Positions 1 to 10,398 of a stretch of 56,082 nt of DNA are shown here, piece after piece (the first letter of the stretch is position 1; each line of letters starts with the position of its first letter). The stretch is from an uncultured Bacteroidota bacterium (GTDB lineage Bacteria > Bacteroidota > Bacteroidia > Flavobacteriales > Flavobacteriaceae). The DNA is taken from positions 1 through 56,082 of the forward strand of contig CACCYT010000004.1 in assembly GCA_902550325.1 (NCBI GenBank). The letters are read 5' to 3'. A model generated the notes under the pieces. That model did no database searches. It was given only the letters and a program-made list of their open reading frames with translations, and was not told the origin of the DNA. The position numbers and the translations under genes were made by a program.

Positions 1-5
1 TTAAA

Positions 6-569
6 ATGAAAAAAAATCAGGCAAGAAAAAAATATAAAGATCTTAGAGACAAATTAAATGATTTGGAGTTAAAAAAATTAAGTAATCAAATCTATCAACA
101 GTCATTAGGATTAAAGATTTGGAATAAAAATATCTTTATGATATACAAATCAATTAAGCATAAAAGAGAAGTTGATACATCTAGATTTTTAGAAATTTTA
201 AATTTAAAGTCAAAAAAAACTTTATATCCCAAAATCAACTTTCAAACCAAAGTTATTGATGCTTTTTTATTTACTGAACAAACTAAATTTCAAATAAATA
301 AATATGGAATCGAAGAACCCTCAGAGAAGGTAATTTTTAATCCTAAATTGATTGAAGTCGTTTTTACACCATTACTTTCATATGACATTGAAGGAAATAG
401 AGTTGGTTATGGTGCTGGATTTTATGATAATTTTTTCAAAAAATGTAATCCCAAAATTTTAAAGATAGGGTTGTCATTTTTTGAACCTGAAATTAGGATT
501 GAAGACACAAACCCTAACGATGTGAAGTTGGACTTTTGTATCACACCAAACAAAATTTTTAGTTTTTAG
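6..569 (+). CDS. 5-formyltetrahydrofolate cyclo-ligase
   Basis: The 187-residue product matches the 5-formyl-THF cyclo-ligase (methenyl-THF synthetase, YgfA/MTHFS) family, which uses ATP to convert 5-formyl-THF to 5,10-methenyl-THF in the cytoplasm. The diagnostic glycine-rich substrate/ATP loop GYGAGFYD lies at residues about 134-141, preceded by the usual TPLLSYD segment, and the basic N-terminus (KKNQARKKYKDLR) is typical. Length is normal for the family. ATG start at base 6; only five bases precede it, so its promoter and upstream neighbour are outside the window. Its stop overlaps the 3' end of convergent lspA by 11 bp. Confidence 0.93.
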   Translation: MKKNQARKKYKDLRDKLNDLELKKLSNQIYQQSLGLKIWNKNIFMIYKSIKHKREVDTSRFLEILNLKSKKTLYPKINFQTKVIDAFLFTEQTKFQINKYGIEEPSEKVIFNPKLIEVVFTPLLSYDIEGNRVGYGAGFYDNFFKKCNPKILKIGLSFFEPEIRIEDTNPNDVKLDFCITPNKIFSF

Positions 570-1200
570 AAAAAAATGTCCTGTAGTTTAGAATAATTAG
601 AAATATTGCAATAGAAATTGATGCATCTGCGATATTAAATACAGGTTCAAAAAACACATAATTTTCACCACCAACCATTGGCAGCCAATCAGGCCAAGTC
701 CACTCAAACATTGGAAATTGAAACATATCCACAACACTTCCATGAAATAAGCTTTCATACCCATTCCCCACAGATAACGTAGCCACTTTAAAGTAACTAT
801 CAGTAAAAATGTACCCATAAAAAATGGAATCAATAGCATTCCCAATAGCTCCAGCAAGAATCAATGATAATACAATGGAATTAATATTCTTTAAACCATT
901 TTTTATTGATTGTTTGAGCCAAAAGAAAATAAAACCAATTGCAACAATTCTAAATAATGTTAACATAAGCTTTGCACTTCTCTCATCAATAAATGGCAAA
1001 AAATCATTAATGGATGCTCCCCAAGCCATGCCTTTATTTTCAACAAATAATAGTTTAAACCAGTTGTAATCAAAAATAATCTGATCACTATATATGGTTA
1101 AGGGAAAATTCAGTTTTATGTAAACTTTTAAAAATTGATCAAGAATTAAAATCCCTACAATTAGTATTATGCAATGATAAAATTCAAGCTTTTTTTTCAT
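559..1200 (-). CDS. lspA: Lipoprotein signal peptidase (signal peptidase II)
   Basis: Inner-membrane aspartic protease that removes the signal peptide of prolipoproteins below the lipobox Cys. Four hydrophobic segments are visible, with the catalytic Asp pair in GNAIDSI and FNIADASISIAI near the C-terminus. At about 213 residues it is longer than the E. coli enzyme (164) because of an extracytoplasmic loop between the two motifs (FHGSVVDMFQFPMFEWTWPD), a feature usual in Bacteroidota. I chose the ATG at 1200; an in-frame TTG at 1212 is possible. The gene overlaps the upstream DUF1338-like gene by 17 bp, so it is probably translated from the ileS-dksA-lspA transcript. Substrates in this window include the azurin-like protein and the 43.3 kb surface lipoprotein. 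Confidence 0.95.
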   Translation of the reverse strand: MKKKLEFYHCIILIVGILILDQFLKVYIKLNFPLTIYSDQIIFDYNWFKLLFVENKGMAWGASINDFLPFIDERSAKLMLTLFRIVAIGFIFFWLKQSIKNGLKNINSIVLSLILAGAIGNAIDSIFYGYIFTDSYFKVATLSVGNGYESLFHGSVVDMFQFPMFEWTWPDWLPMVGGENYVFFEPVFNIADASISIAIFLIILNYRTFFSKN

Positions 1201-1975
1201 TGGTACTTTCAAAGATATGATTTGCAGAACTGGTTATAAATCCATCGAAACCATTATACCTAAACGCAAACTCATAATAACATCCTGGAATGTCGTAAAT
1301 ACCATCTGAAAATGCTACACTGATTTTTTTTGCCATTATTGAGGACTGTTCCAAACCAATTTTTGGAGAACCTTTTATTTCACCACCAGATGAATTAATT
1401 TCAAAACCATTTTGTTTTAAAAAAAGATTTATTTGCTGGAGATTTTTAAAAAAAGTACAATCGGTTACGCTAACAGTAAAATGATTTGCAATATAGCCAT
1501 GTGATAAAACCCAAGCCGCATAATCAGATTCCTTTTGAACCATTTTATAATCTAAATAAGATATTTTTTCCCAGGGCGTACCATTTGTCAAAAATAAAGG
1601 ACTATTAAATTTATTTTTGTCAATGCCATCAACGATATCATTTATTTTATTTTGAAATTCAGTTGAAAAATCTTGTATCCTTAATTCACTTATGAATATT
1701 CTTGGAAGCTTATTGTTGGGGTGAATGTAATAGGATGCATCAAGTCTTTTCTGATCGAAATGTAGGTTTTCAACAAACTTATATCCTGAACCTAGAAAAA
1801 AATCAGCCAACTTATTTTTATTAATCCTCTCGTGATTAAAGGTTCTTAGAGCAATATGATCATTAAGGATTTCTGTATTTTCTTTTGACTTAATTAAATC
1901 AAGGACCTCTTTAATATGTGGATTTAAACTTGTGTAAGTTTTCCACATATGATTTAAAAGATCATCAATCTTCAT
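1184..1975 (-). CDS. DUF1338 family protein (2-oxoadipate dioxygenase/decarboxylase-like)
   Basis: A 263-residue protein of the DUF1338 / HglS (YdcJ) family, Fe(II)-dependent enzymes with a vicinal-oxygen-chelate-like fold; the characterised member converts 2-oxoadipate to 2-hydroxyglutarate in lysine breakdown. Candidate metal ligands fit the family pattern: His40 in NDHIALRTF, His165 in NHFTVSV and Glu235 in YYEFAFRY. It is shorter than HglS (about 460 residues) and so belongs to the short bacterial subgroup, whose substrate is not established. It lies between the DksA-like gene (7 bp upstream) and lspA (overlapping), so it appears to be in the ileS operon. The family is secure; the exact reaction is inference. 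Confidence 0.8.
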   Translation of the reverse strand: MKIDDLLNHMWKTYTSLNPHIKEVLDLIKSKENTEILNDHIALRTFNHERINKNKLADFFLGSGYKFVENLHFDQKRLDASYYIHPNNKLPRIFISELRIQDFSTEFQNKINDIVDGIDKNKFNSPLFLTNGTPWEKISYLDYKMVQKESDYAAWVLSHGYIANHFTVSVTDCTFFKNLQQINLFLKQNGFEINSSGGEIKGSPKIGLEQSSIMAKKISVAFSDGIYDIPGCYYEFAFRYNGFDGFITSSANHIFESTNEKKA

Positions 1976-1981
1976 AAAAAG

Positions 1982-2368
1982 TTATGACATTCTATTTTTA
2001 GCCTCAATGCTTAGTGTTGCGTGAGGAACAAGCTCTAGTCTTTTTTTTGTAATTAGTTTACCAGTAACTCTGCAAATACCATAAGTTTTATTCTCAATTC
2101 TAATCAAAGCATTTTTAAGATCTCTGATGAACTTTTCTTGTCTAATTGCCAATTGTGTATTTGCCTCTTTAGACATTGTCTGTGAACCTTCTTCAAATGC
2201 TTTGAAGGTAGGCGAAGTGTCTTCTGTTCCATTGTCTCCATCATTCATATACGCACTTCTAATTAGCTCCAGGTCATGCTGAGCTTTATTAATTTTTTCT
2301 TCAATAATTTTTTTAAACTTGGCAAGGTCCTTATCGGAATACCTTACAATAATATTATCCTTATCCAT
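1982..2368 (-). CDS. DksA/TraR-family transcription factor-like protein
   Basis: A 128-residue protein with the DksA/TraR architecture: an N-terminal helical (coiled-coil) part rich in K/E, then a compact C-terminal motif YGICRVTGKLITKKRLELVP followed by HATLSIEAK. In DksA this C-terminal part is a C4 zinc finger, but here only one Cys (in GICRVTG) remains, as is common in Bacteroidota homologues, so zinc binding is doubtful. DksA-type proteins bind RNA polymerase through its secondary channel and tune stringent-response transcription. The gene sits 2 bp downstream of ileS and 6 bp upstream of the DUF1338 gene, a conserved flavobacterial order (ileS-dksA-lspA). Confidence 0.88.
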   Translation of the reverse strand: MDKDNIIVRYSDKDLAKFKKIIEEKINKAQHDLELIRSAYMNDGDNGTEDTSPTFKAFEEGSQTMSKEANTQLAIRQEKFIRDLKNALIRIENKTYGICRVTGKLITKKRLELVPHATLSIEAKNRMS

Positions 2369-2370
2369 AA

Positions 2371-5300
2371 TTAAATTACTTTATTAATCTCTAATTCTAA
2401 TTTTATGTCATCAAACTCAAATTCATTTGGGGAATTAAGCTTTTCTACAAAATTTATTTCAATGGCTAGAGTTTCATTTTTGATATACTCTAAATTATCC
2501 TTTAACGCTTTATCTGTTAAATTACTATTGACAATATTAATAATAATTTTATCACTAACATTAAAGTTGGAGTCTTTTCTTAAGTTCTGAATTTTATTTA
2601 CAACCTCTCTACTGATTCCTTCATTTTTAAGTTTATCAGATATATTTATATCAAGTGCGATGGTGTATCCATTTTCTGATCCAACTTGCCAACCCTCAAT
2701 ATCCTCATAAAAAACTTCAATATCCTCTAATGATAAATCAAATGTGAAATTTTCCAATTTTATATTAAGAATCTCACCATTTTCTAAAAAATTAATTTGC
2801 TCACTACCAAGGTTAAAAATTGATCCTGAAACAGTCTTCATGTTTTTGCCAAATTTTGGACCCAATGATTTAAAGTTAGGTTTTGCTTTTTTTACAAGAA
2901 TTTTGGAAGAATCACTTATTAATTCTACTTTTTTTACATTGATTTCGGATTTAATAAAATCCTCAATTTCTAAAATTTCATTTTTTTCATCAAGCCCTTT
3001 AAATGGAATTAAAATTTTGTTAAGTGGTTGTCTCACTTTTATCTTTTCTCTTTTTCTGATCGAAAGAGCAACAGAACAAATTATTTGAGATTTTTTTATC
3101 TTATTTTCTAGTCCGGAGTCAATATTGTGACTATCAACTTTTGGAAAGTTTGCCAAATGAACAGATTTAATGTCATTGGTTAAATCATGAAATAGTTGGT
3201 CCATGTAAAATGGGCTTATTGGAGATGAAATGATGGCAACTTTTGTTAAACATTCATGTAATGTTTGAAATGCCGATATTTTTTCAAGATTATATTCTCC
3301 TTTCCAAAACACTCTACGTGACAACCTCACATACCAGTTACTAAGGTCATCCTGCACAAAGTGTGAAATTAATCTTGATGCCTTTGTTGGATCATAATCT
3401 GAATATGCAGATTCAACTTTTTGAATTAATGAATTTAAACTAGAAATGATCCAGCGATCAAGCTCTCTCCTAGACTCATAAGGAATCATTACTTCATCTT
3501 TATTATATCCATCAATATTTGAATACAAGCTGAAGAAAGCATAGATATTATGGAGAGTACCAAAAAATTTCCTTCTAATTTCATCAATTCCATTCAAATC
3601 AAACTTTAAATTTTCCCACGGGTTGGCATTTGAAATCATATACCATCTTGTTGCATCTGGACCGAATTTGTTTAAGGTTTCAAATGGATCGATTGAGTTA
3701 CCAAGTCGTTTAGACATTTTTTGTCCACTTTTATCTAGAACCAAACCATTTGATATTACATTTTTATATGAGATTGAATTAAAAATCAGTGTACTTATCA
3801 CATGTAGAGTATAAAACCAACCTCTTGTTTGATCTACACCTTCTGCAATGTAATCAGCAGGAAAATGTGAGTTTTTTTCAATCATTTCTCTATTCTCAAA
3901 TGGATAGTGCCACTGTGCATATGGCATAGATCCAGAATCAAACCATACATCTATCAAGTCTGATTCTCTGTAAAGAGGATTATTATTTTTAGAGACAAGT
4001 ACAATTTCATCTACAATATGCTTATGAAGATCAATCTTCTCGTAATTAGATTCTGAAAAATTATCTACTTCGAAATCTGAAAAAGGATTTTGTTTCATGA
4101 ATCCAGATTTAACTGATTTTTCTACTTCATTATAAAGTTCTTTCACAGATCCTATAACCTTAGTTTCCTTACCATCCTCAGAGCACCATATGGGCAGTGG
4201 GATTCCCCAATATCTAGATCTTGATAAATTCCAATCATTTGCATTTTCAAGCCAATTTCCAAATCTTCCAGTACCGGTTGACTCAGGTTTCCAATTGATT
4301 TTAGCATTATTCTTTATTAAATCTTCCTTTTTTTTGGTTACCGCAACAAACCAAGAATTAAGCGGATAGTACAATATAGGTTTATCAGTTCTCCAACAAT
4401 TTGGATAACTATGAGTATACTTTTCTACTCTAAAAGCTTTATTTTCTTGTTTTAGTTTTATTGCAATTTCAACATCTGCTGATTTATCGGGCCTGTTCTT
4501 ATAAGTGTAATATTCATTTTTTACATATTTTCCAGAAATTGATCCTAAACCATCAATAAATTTCCCTTGTAAGTTTACTAGTGGAACTAAATCACCATTT
4601 TTGTCCAATACAAGCATTGGAGGAACTTCTGGTTTCGCATTTTGTGCAGCCACCATATCATCAGCGCCAAATGTTGGAGCTGTATGAACAATTCCAGTTC
4701 CTTCATCTGTTGTAACAAAATCTCCTGATATTATTCTGTAGGCATTTCCAGGATTTTTATATGGCAAAGGTGAGTCTGTCCATAGCTTTTCGTATCTAAT
4801 ATTTATTAAATCATTTCCTTTAAACTTCTCACAAACAAAATATGGAATATCGTTATTTTTTGAAAATATTAACTCCTTCTCAGACTCGACTTTTTTAAAA
4901 TTGTTTTTAAAAACCTTTTCAATTAGATTTTTAGCCAAAACTACACTCACCTCAGACTTGGTATATTGATTAAAAGTTTTGACAATGACGTAATCAATAT
5001 TAGCACCAACGGTAAGTGCTGTGTTTGATGGAAGAGTCCAAGGAGTTGTTGTCCAGGCTAAAATATAAACTGAATTATATTTTTTTAAAAAATCAGGTAA
5101 TGAATTTTTTGTGCATTTAAACTGGGCAGTAACAGTAGTATCAGTTATATTTTGATAAGTACCTGGCTGGTTTAGTTCATGTGAACTCAATCCTGTTCCA
5201 GCTTTTGGGGAGTATGGCTGTACACTATATCCTTTGTAAATCAAACCTTTTTCATAAAGTTCTTTTAAAAGCCACCAAACAGACTCAATGTACTTTGATT

Positions 5301-5754
5301 TATAGGTTACATAAGGATTATCCATATCAACCCAATAGCCAATTTTTCTTGTCAACTCGTTCCAGATATCGGTATATTTCATAACTGCAGCTTTACAACT
5401 TTGGTTATAATCTTCAACACTAATTTTATTACCAATATCTTCTTTACTGATACCTAACTCTTTCTCTACCCCTAATTCAATAGGAAGTCCGTGCGTATCC
5501 CAACCTGCCTTTCTCTCAACTTTGAAACCTTTTAGCGTTTTATAGCGACAAAAAATATCCTTCAATGTTCTAGCCATCACATGATGAATGCCTGGCTTTC
5601 CGTTAGCGGATGGTGGCCCCTCAAAAAACACAAAACGTTTAGATTTTTCCCTTGAGGATATGCTTTTTTCAAAGGTTTTATCCTTATCCCAAAAACTTAA
5701 AATATCATCACTGATTTTAATTAAATCTAAACTCTTGTACTCTTTAAATTGCAT
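2371..5754 (-). CDS. ileS: Isoleucyl-tRNA synthetase
   Basis: Class I aminoacyl-tRNA synthetase charging tRNA-Ile. The 1127-residue length fits the long (IleS2-like) form found in Bacteroidota. The HIGH-box equivalent is GIHH at residues 55-58 (within GPPSANGKPGIHH), the CP1 editing domain follows, and KMSKR is at about residue 679 (SGQKMSKRLGN). The anticodon-binding helical domain and a C-terminal extension complete it. The ATG at 5754 is preceded by a perfect TAnnTTTG element 34 bp upstream. It is the first gene of an apparent ileS-dksA-DUF1338-lspA operon with 2-7 bp gaps. Long-form IleS enzymes are generally less sensitive to mupirocin; that is family knowledge, not seen here. Confidence 0.97.
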   Translation of the reverse strand: MQFKEYKSLDLIKISDDILSFWDKDKTFEKSISSREKSKRFVFFEGPPSANGKPGIHHVMARTLKDIFCRYKTLKGFKVERKAGWDTHGLPIELGVEKELGISKEDIGNKISVEDYNQSCKAAVMKYTDIWNELTRKIGYWVDMDNPYVTYKSKYIESVWWLLKELYEKGLIYKGYSVQPYSPKAGTGLSSHELNQPGTYQNITDTTVTAQFKCTKNSLPDFLKKYNSVYILAWTTTPWTLPSNTALTVGANIDYVIVKTFNQYTKSEVSVVLAKNLIEKVFKNNFKKVESEKELIFSKNNDIPYFVCEKFKGNDLINIRYEKLWTDSPLPYKNPGNAYRIISGDFVTTDEGTGIVHTAPTFGADDMVAAQNAKPEVPPMLVLDKNGDLVPLVNLQGKFIDGLGSISGKYVKNEYYTYKNRPDKSADVEIAIKLKQENKAFRVEKYTHSYPNCWRTDKPILYYPLNSWFVAVTKKKEDLIKNNAKINWKPESTGTGRFGNWLENANDWNLSRSRYWGIPLPIWCSEDGKETKVIGSVKELYNEVEKSVKSGFMKQNPFSDFEVDNFSESNYEKIDLHKHIVDEIVLVSKNNNPLYRESDLIDVWFDSGSMPYAQWHYPFENREMIEKNSHFPADYIAEGVDQTRGWFYTLHVISTLIFNSISYKNVISNGLVLDKSGQKMSKRLGNSIDPFETLNKFGPDATRWYMISNANPWENLKFDLNGIDEIRRKFFGTLHNIYAFFSLYSNIDGYNKDEVMIPYESRRELDRWIISSLNSLIQKVESAYSDYDPTKASRLISHFVQDDLSNWYVRLSRRVFWKGEYNLEKISAFQTLHECLTKVAIISSPISPFYMDQLFHDLTNDIKSVHLANFPKVDSHNIDSGLENKIKKSQIICSVALSIRKREKIKVRQPLNKILIPFKGLDEKNEILEIEDFIKSEINVKKVELISDSSKILVKKAKPNFKSLGPKFGKNMKTVSGSIFNLGSEQINFLENGEILNIKLENFTFDLSLEDIEVFYEDIEGWQVGSENGYTIALDINISDKLKNEGISREVVNKIQNLRKDSNFNVSDKIIINIVNSNLTDKALKDNLEYIKNETLAIEINFVEKLNSPNEFEFDDIKLELEINKVI

Positions 5755-5787
5755 TTTCTAAAAAAAACGAATGTAATTAATTTAACC

Positions 5788-5795
5788 CAAATTTA
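5788..5795 (-). promoter_or_regulatory. Bacteroidota -7 promoter element for ileS
   Basis: On the minus strand this reads TAAATTTG, an exact match to the Bacteroidota -7 consensus TAnnTTTG, 34 bp before the ileS ATG. No convincing -33 TTG is present at the usual distance. Confidence 0.6.
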
Positions 5796-5809
5796 AGACT
5801 TATTAATAC

Positions 5810-8317
5810 TTAATTAAAAAAAGCAGAAATATTAAAGTTTCTTCCATGTGAACTAATGCCAGATGCAAACTGTTTGTAGTGTAGATCGAATATATTTTCA
5901 ACAGAAAAGTTTAAGTCAATAAGCTTGTTAAATATCTTGATTTTGTGAGTTGAAGTTAGATTAAAAATAGCCCACTTTGGCATTCCTAAATATTCAATAT
6001 TTCCCTCACTATTAATAAAATAAGGAGTTTCTTCTAATCCATCTTCACCCCCAATGCTGTATGTATCTGGTGATTTATTTTTTGAAAACTTATAGGCTAG
6101 CATCAATTTATTATTGGAGTAATTCCAAGTTAATTTAAAATCCCCAAAAATAGGAGGGATAGATGGCATTGGATTTTTAGAATTTAATTTTGTGCCTTTG
6201 GTGTATGTCAAATTCCCAGTAAAATCAACATTTTTAAAAAAATTGAGATATAGTTTGTAATTAAAACCATAAACTTTTGATTGGCCTAAATTGAAATTAG
6301 ACATCGTATAAACTTCTTCATTTTGGTAAATAATTGTTGACATGTCATTTGTAGTTGTATCAGTACTGTCGTAATAAAAATCTCTACCTATTGTTTCATC
6401 TAAGACACTGTAATAAATATTTAGAGCTGAATTAAATCTCTCTGAAAAATTTGTCCAACCAAAGTCAATGGTATATGCTTTTTCAGGCTTCACTGTTGTG
6501 TTTGGAACTAATAAAATACCTGCATTTTCTCTAATTTTTCCAATATCATCAATATTAGGAGATCTAAAACCGCTTGATAAATTAATTGAAACCTTATTAT
6601 TTTTAAAAATTCTTGTAACGTATCCAAAACTTCCAGTCAACGACAAATTTTTTAATGACAATGATTCAAATTGATCTAAAAAACCAGAACTAAAGTCATC
6701 ATTCAAGAACTCTTCTGAATCAAAATCCCAACCTACATTTACTTTATTATGTGAGAGTCTTAATCCAAAATTTAAATTTGAATAATTATTTATTTTTTTT
6801 AAGTATTTAAAATATCCAGCTATTGCTGAGTGAGTAGCTTTATCGTTAGGATATCTTGAAAATGACGGGGTTTCACTCAGAAAAACACTCGGGTTAGCTG
6901 TATCAATTATAGCTGAATAAGAATCAGAAAAAAGCAGGTTATTTGTATATTCAAAACCGTATAATATTTCCAGTTTCTCAAATATATTTTTGGAAAAGTC
7001 ACCATTAATAGAGTAGACGTCCAGTTTTTCATTTTGATTGTATAAAATTTCAGATCCAAATTTTCTTTTATGTCGAGATTCACCAATAGCTTGATAGGAT
7101 GCAATAAATCGTCCTTTATCAAAAATATTTGATGGACTTAAATTCAAAATTGAAGAGGCTAAAATTCTTTTTTGTGGTCCGTAATACCATTCGGCAAATT
7201 TTAAATTTTGGGTTGAATCTAACTCTGATAATTTATCAAACCTATTAATTTTTGATGACTTTGAGATTTGAAAATTTAAAATCAAATTTGATTGATTTTT
7301 TAGCTTCAAATTGATTTTTGTAATGAAATCTTTTTGATCATAGGCTGTATTTCTTTGAACATTTGGGTCAGTATTTTGACTTGGGTTTTCAAAATAATTT
7401 TCTCTGTTATTTTCAGAAAATTGATTGACCAGTCCCCAATTATCATATCCGTGTTTTCTGTTTTTACCCATAATTATATCACCATAGTCAGAAATTGATA
7501 GGCTTGAAAATAATCCCCAGTTCTTATTGTTTGTTGTCAGTTGGTAGTTTCTGATTTTTGATTTATTTGTAAGATTGTAAGATCTCCTCTTTTTAAATTC
7601 AAGGTTTTTTTCATTTGAAAATTTTGGAATTTTTGTAAAGTAATGTACGACTCCACCAATTGCATCTGATCCGTAACTCACAGATGATGGACCATATAAA
7701 ACTTCAATTCTTTCTAGATAATTTGGATCAACAGTAATTGAGTTTTGTAAATGACCAGATCTGTATATCGTATTATTCATTCGAACACCGTCTATTACAA
7801 GCAAAACTCTGTTAGCTTCAAATCCCCTAATAACTGGACTTCCACCACCAGATTGAGATTTTTGAATGTGGATACCTCCTGCTTCATATAATATATCTGC
7901 ACCAGTCTTATTTACATTTGATAAAAGTTCTTTTGAACTTATAAGCGATACTTTTCTGGAAATATATTTTAAGCTTTGTTTTTTCCTACCAACAGACAAT
8001 ACAACCTCATCAAGACCCATCATCTTCGGTTTAAGATAAAAAACAACTTTATCGTCTAAATCTTTAAATAAAACTGATTTTGGTTCATATGAAACATGTG
8101 AGAAAAAAATAGAATCATTTTTTCCAAAAATATCCAAATCGAATTTACCTAAGTTATCGGTTAAAATAGTTTCCGTTTGACTTTTATTAAAAATCAACAC
8201 TGACGAAATCGCCTCCCCACTTGAACTATCCATTACAGAAATTTCAGTCTGAGAATAATTGAAATTTATGACTATAAAACTAAGTAGAAATAATATGATT
8301 TTATGAAAATAGACCAT
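5810..8317 (-). CDS. TonB-dependent outer-membrane receptor (BtuB/heme-receptor-like)
   Basis: An 835-residue outer-membrane receptor with an N-terminal signal peptide (about 1-22, ending NYSQ). A carboxypeptidase-regulatory-like beta-sandwich follows at about 25-100, then the plug domain (about 110-230) with GGGSPVIRGFEANRVLLVID and the GPSSVSYGSDAIGGVVHYFT segment. The rest is a 22-strand beta-barrel ending in the aromatic residues RNFNISAFFN. Such receptors import large substrates using TonB energy. The plug resembles the BtuB/heme/siderophore class, but the ligand cannot be read from sequence. Its start overlaps the recO stop by 17 bp, so it is likely co-transcribed downstream of gdhA-recO; a 55-bp gap separates it from ileS. 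No SusD partner is present. Confidence 0.9.
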   Translation of the reverse strand: MVYFHKIILFLLSFIVINFNYSQTEISVMDSSSGEAISSVLIFNKSQTETILTDNLGKFDLDIFGKNDSIFFSHVSYEPKSVLFKDLDDKVVFYLKPKMMGLDEVVLSVGRKKQSLKYISRKVSLISSKELLSNVNKTGADILYEAGGIHIQKSQSGGGSPVIRGFEANRVLLVIDGVRMNNTIYRSGHLQNSITVDPNYLERIEVLYGPSSVSYGSDAIGGVVHYFTKIPKFSNEKNLEFKKRRSYNLTNKSKIRNYQLTTNNKNWGLFSSLSISDYGDIIMGKNRKHGYDNWGLVNQFSENNRENYFENPSQNTDPNVQRNTAYDQKDFITKINLKLKNQSNLILNFQISKSSKINRFDKLSELDSTQNLKFAEWYYGPQKRILASSILNLSPSNIFDKGRFIASYQAIGESRHKRKFGSEILYNQNEKLDVYSINGDFSKNIFEKLEILYGFEYTNNLLFSDSYSAIIDTANPSVFLSETPSFSRYPNDKATHSAIAGYFKYLKKINNYSNLNFGLRLSHNKVNVGWDFDSEEFLNDDFSSGFLDQFESLSLKNLSLTGSFGYVTRIFKNNKVSINLSSGFRSPNIDDIGKIRENAGILLVPNTTVKPEKAYTIDFGWTNFSERFNSALNIYYSVLDETIGRDFYYDSTDTTTNDMSTIIYQNEEVYTMSNFNLGQSKVYGFNYKLYLNFFKNVDFTGNLTYTKGTKLNSKNPMPSIPPIFGDFKLTWNYSNNKLMLAYKFSKNKSPDTYSIGGEDGLEETPYFINSEGNIEYLGMPKWAIFNLTSTHKIKIFNKLIDLNFSVENIFDLHYKQFASGISSHGRNFNISAFFN

Positions 8318-9020
8318 TTAGTATCTCTAAAGAATTTGGTCTTTTAAAACCTGAAATATGAAATTCAAAGTAATTCATTAGAAAGTTTGTCATATTTCTT
8401 CTTTGGTTGGTTGTTTTAAGTATTTCGTAATACTGATCAAAATTTATGCCCAAAAGTTTTTTAAATTCATTCACTAATTCTCCTCCAACACAATAATTTG
8501 AATCATGAATGTTTTTAAAAATACCATTTTCAATATCAAAAAATTTATGATTTTCATTATTAATTTCTGGCTTGATACCTAAAAATTCTAAAAGATTAAT
8601 TAAAAAATTTATATGAAAGTTTTCATATTTTGAGATTTTATCTAAATGAATAAGAGAGTCTTTTATATACACATACATTCTAATATTTTCCTCCTCAAAT
8701 CTTAAAATATTACTTAAAAATTCTGAAAGAAATAAAGCAATATTAGATTTTATAATATTAAAACGTAAATCATCGTAAATGACGACACTTTTGATATTTT
8801 TTAAATTAGAAAGCTCTCCTTTTTTTAACTTATTAAATTCAATTTCAACAATACTAAGAGGCTCTATACTACTCAAAGAGAATTTCGTTCTTTTTTTACT
8901 TCTAATACCTTTAATTATGAAGGATAAAACCCCATAATCTCCAGAATAACATTTCATGATTACACTAGTCTCAGAGTATTTTATTGAACTTAAAATAATT
9001 GCTTCAGTAACGTTGGCCAT
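8301..9020 (-). CDS. recO: DNA repair protein RecO
   Basis: A 239-residue RecO homologue. RecO acts with RecF and RecR to load RecA on SSB-coated single-stranded DNA during gap repair. The N-terminal OB-fold is visible (TEAIILSSIKYSETSVIMKC, then a GVLSFIIKGIRSKK strand-loop), followed by the helical C-terminal domain. The zinc-site cysteines of some RecO proteins are not retained; only scattered single Cys are present. The ATG at 9020 lies 5 bp after the gdhA stop, and the 3' end overlaps the TonB receptor start by 17 bp, indicating translational coupling. recO next to a TonB receptor and ileS is a familiar flavobacterial arrangement. Confidence 0.93.
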   Translation of the reverse strand: MANVTEAIILSSIKYSETSVIMKCYSGDYGVLSFIIKGIRSKKRTKFSLSSIEPLSIVEIEFNKLKKGELSNLKNIKSVVIYDDLRFNIIKSNIALFLSEFLSNILRFEEENIRMYVYIKDSLIHLDKISKYENFHINFLINLLEFLGIKPEINNENHKFFDIENGIFKNIHDSNYCVGGELVNEFKKLLGINFDQYYEILKTTNQRRNMTNFLMNYFEFHISGFKRPNSLEILNGLFS

Positions 9021-9025
9021 TGGTA

Positions 9026-10366
<1,341 letters not shown>

Positions 10367-10370
10367 TTAG

Positions 10371-10397
10371 ATTGATTATTATCTAAATGTAATCAAT
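10371..10397. promoter_or_regulatory. Inverted repeat upstream of gdhA (possible operator)
   Basis: The arms ATTGATTA (10371-10378) and TAATCAAT (10390-10397) are perfect reverse complements separated by 11 bases. The repeat fills nearly the whole 32-bp gap before the gdhA ATG. A dimeric regulator could bind it; a chance AT-rich palindrome is possible. Confidence 0.35.
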
Positions 10398-10398
10398 A

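Noticed and set aside
597-857. Open frame of 86 codons inside lspA on the same strand
   Set aside because: It is a shifted shadow of lspA; the lspA frame carries the catalytic motifs.
2405-5384. Plus-strand open frames opposite ileS
   Set aside because: Antisense shadows; the synthetase motifs on the minus strand are complete.
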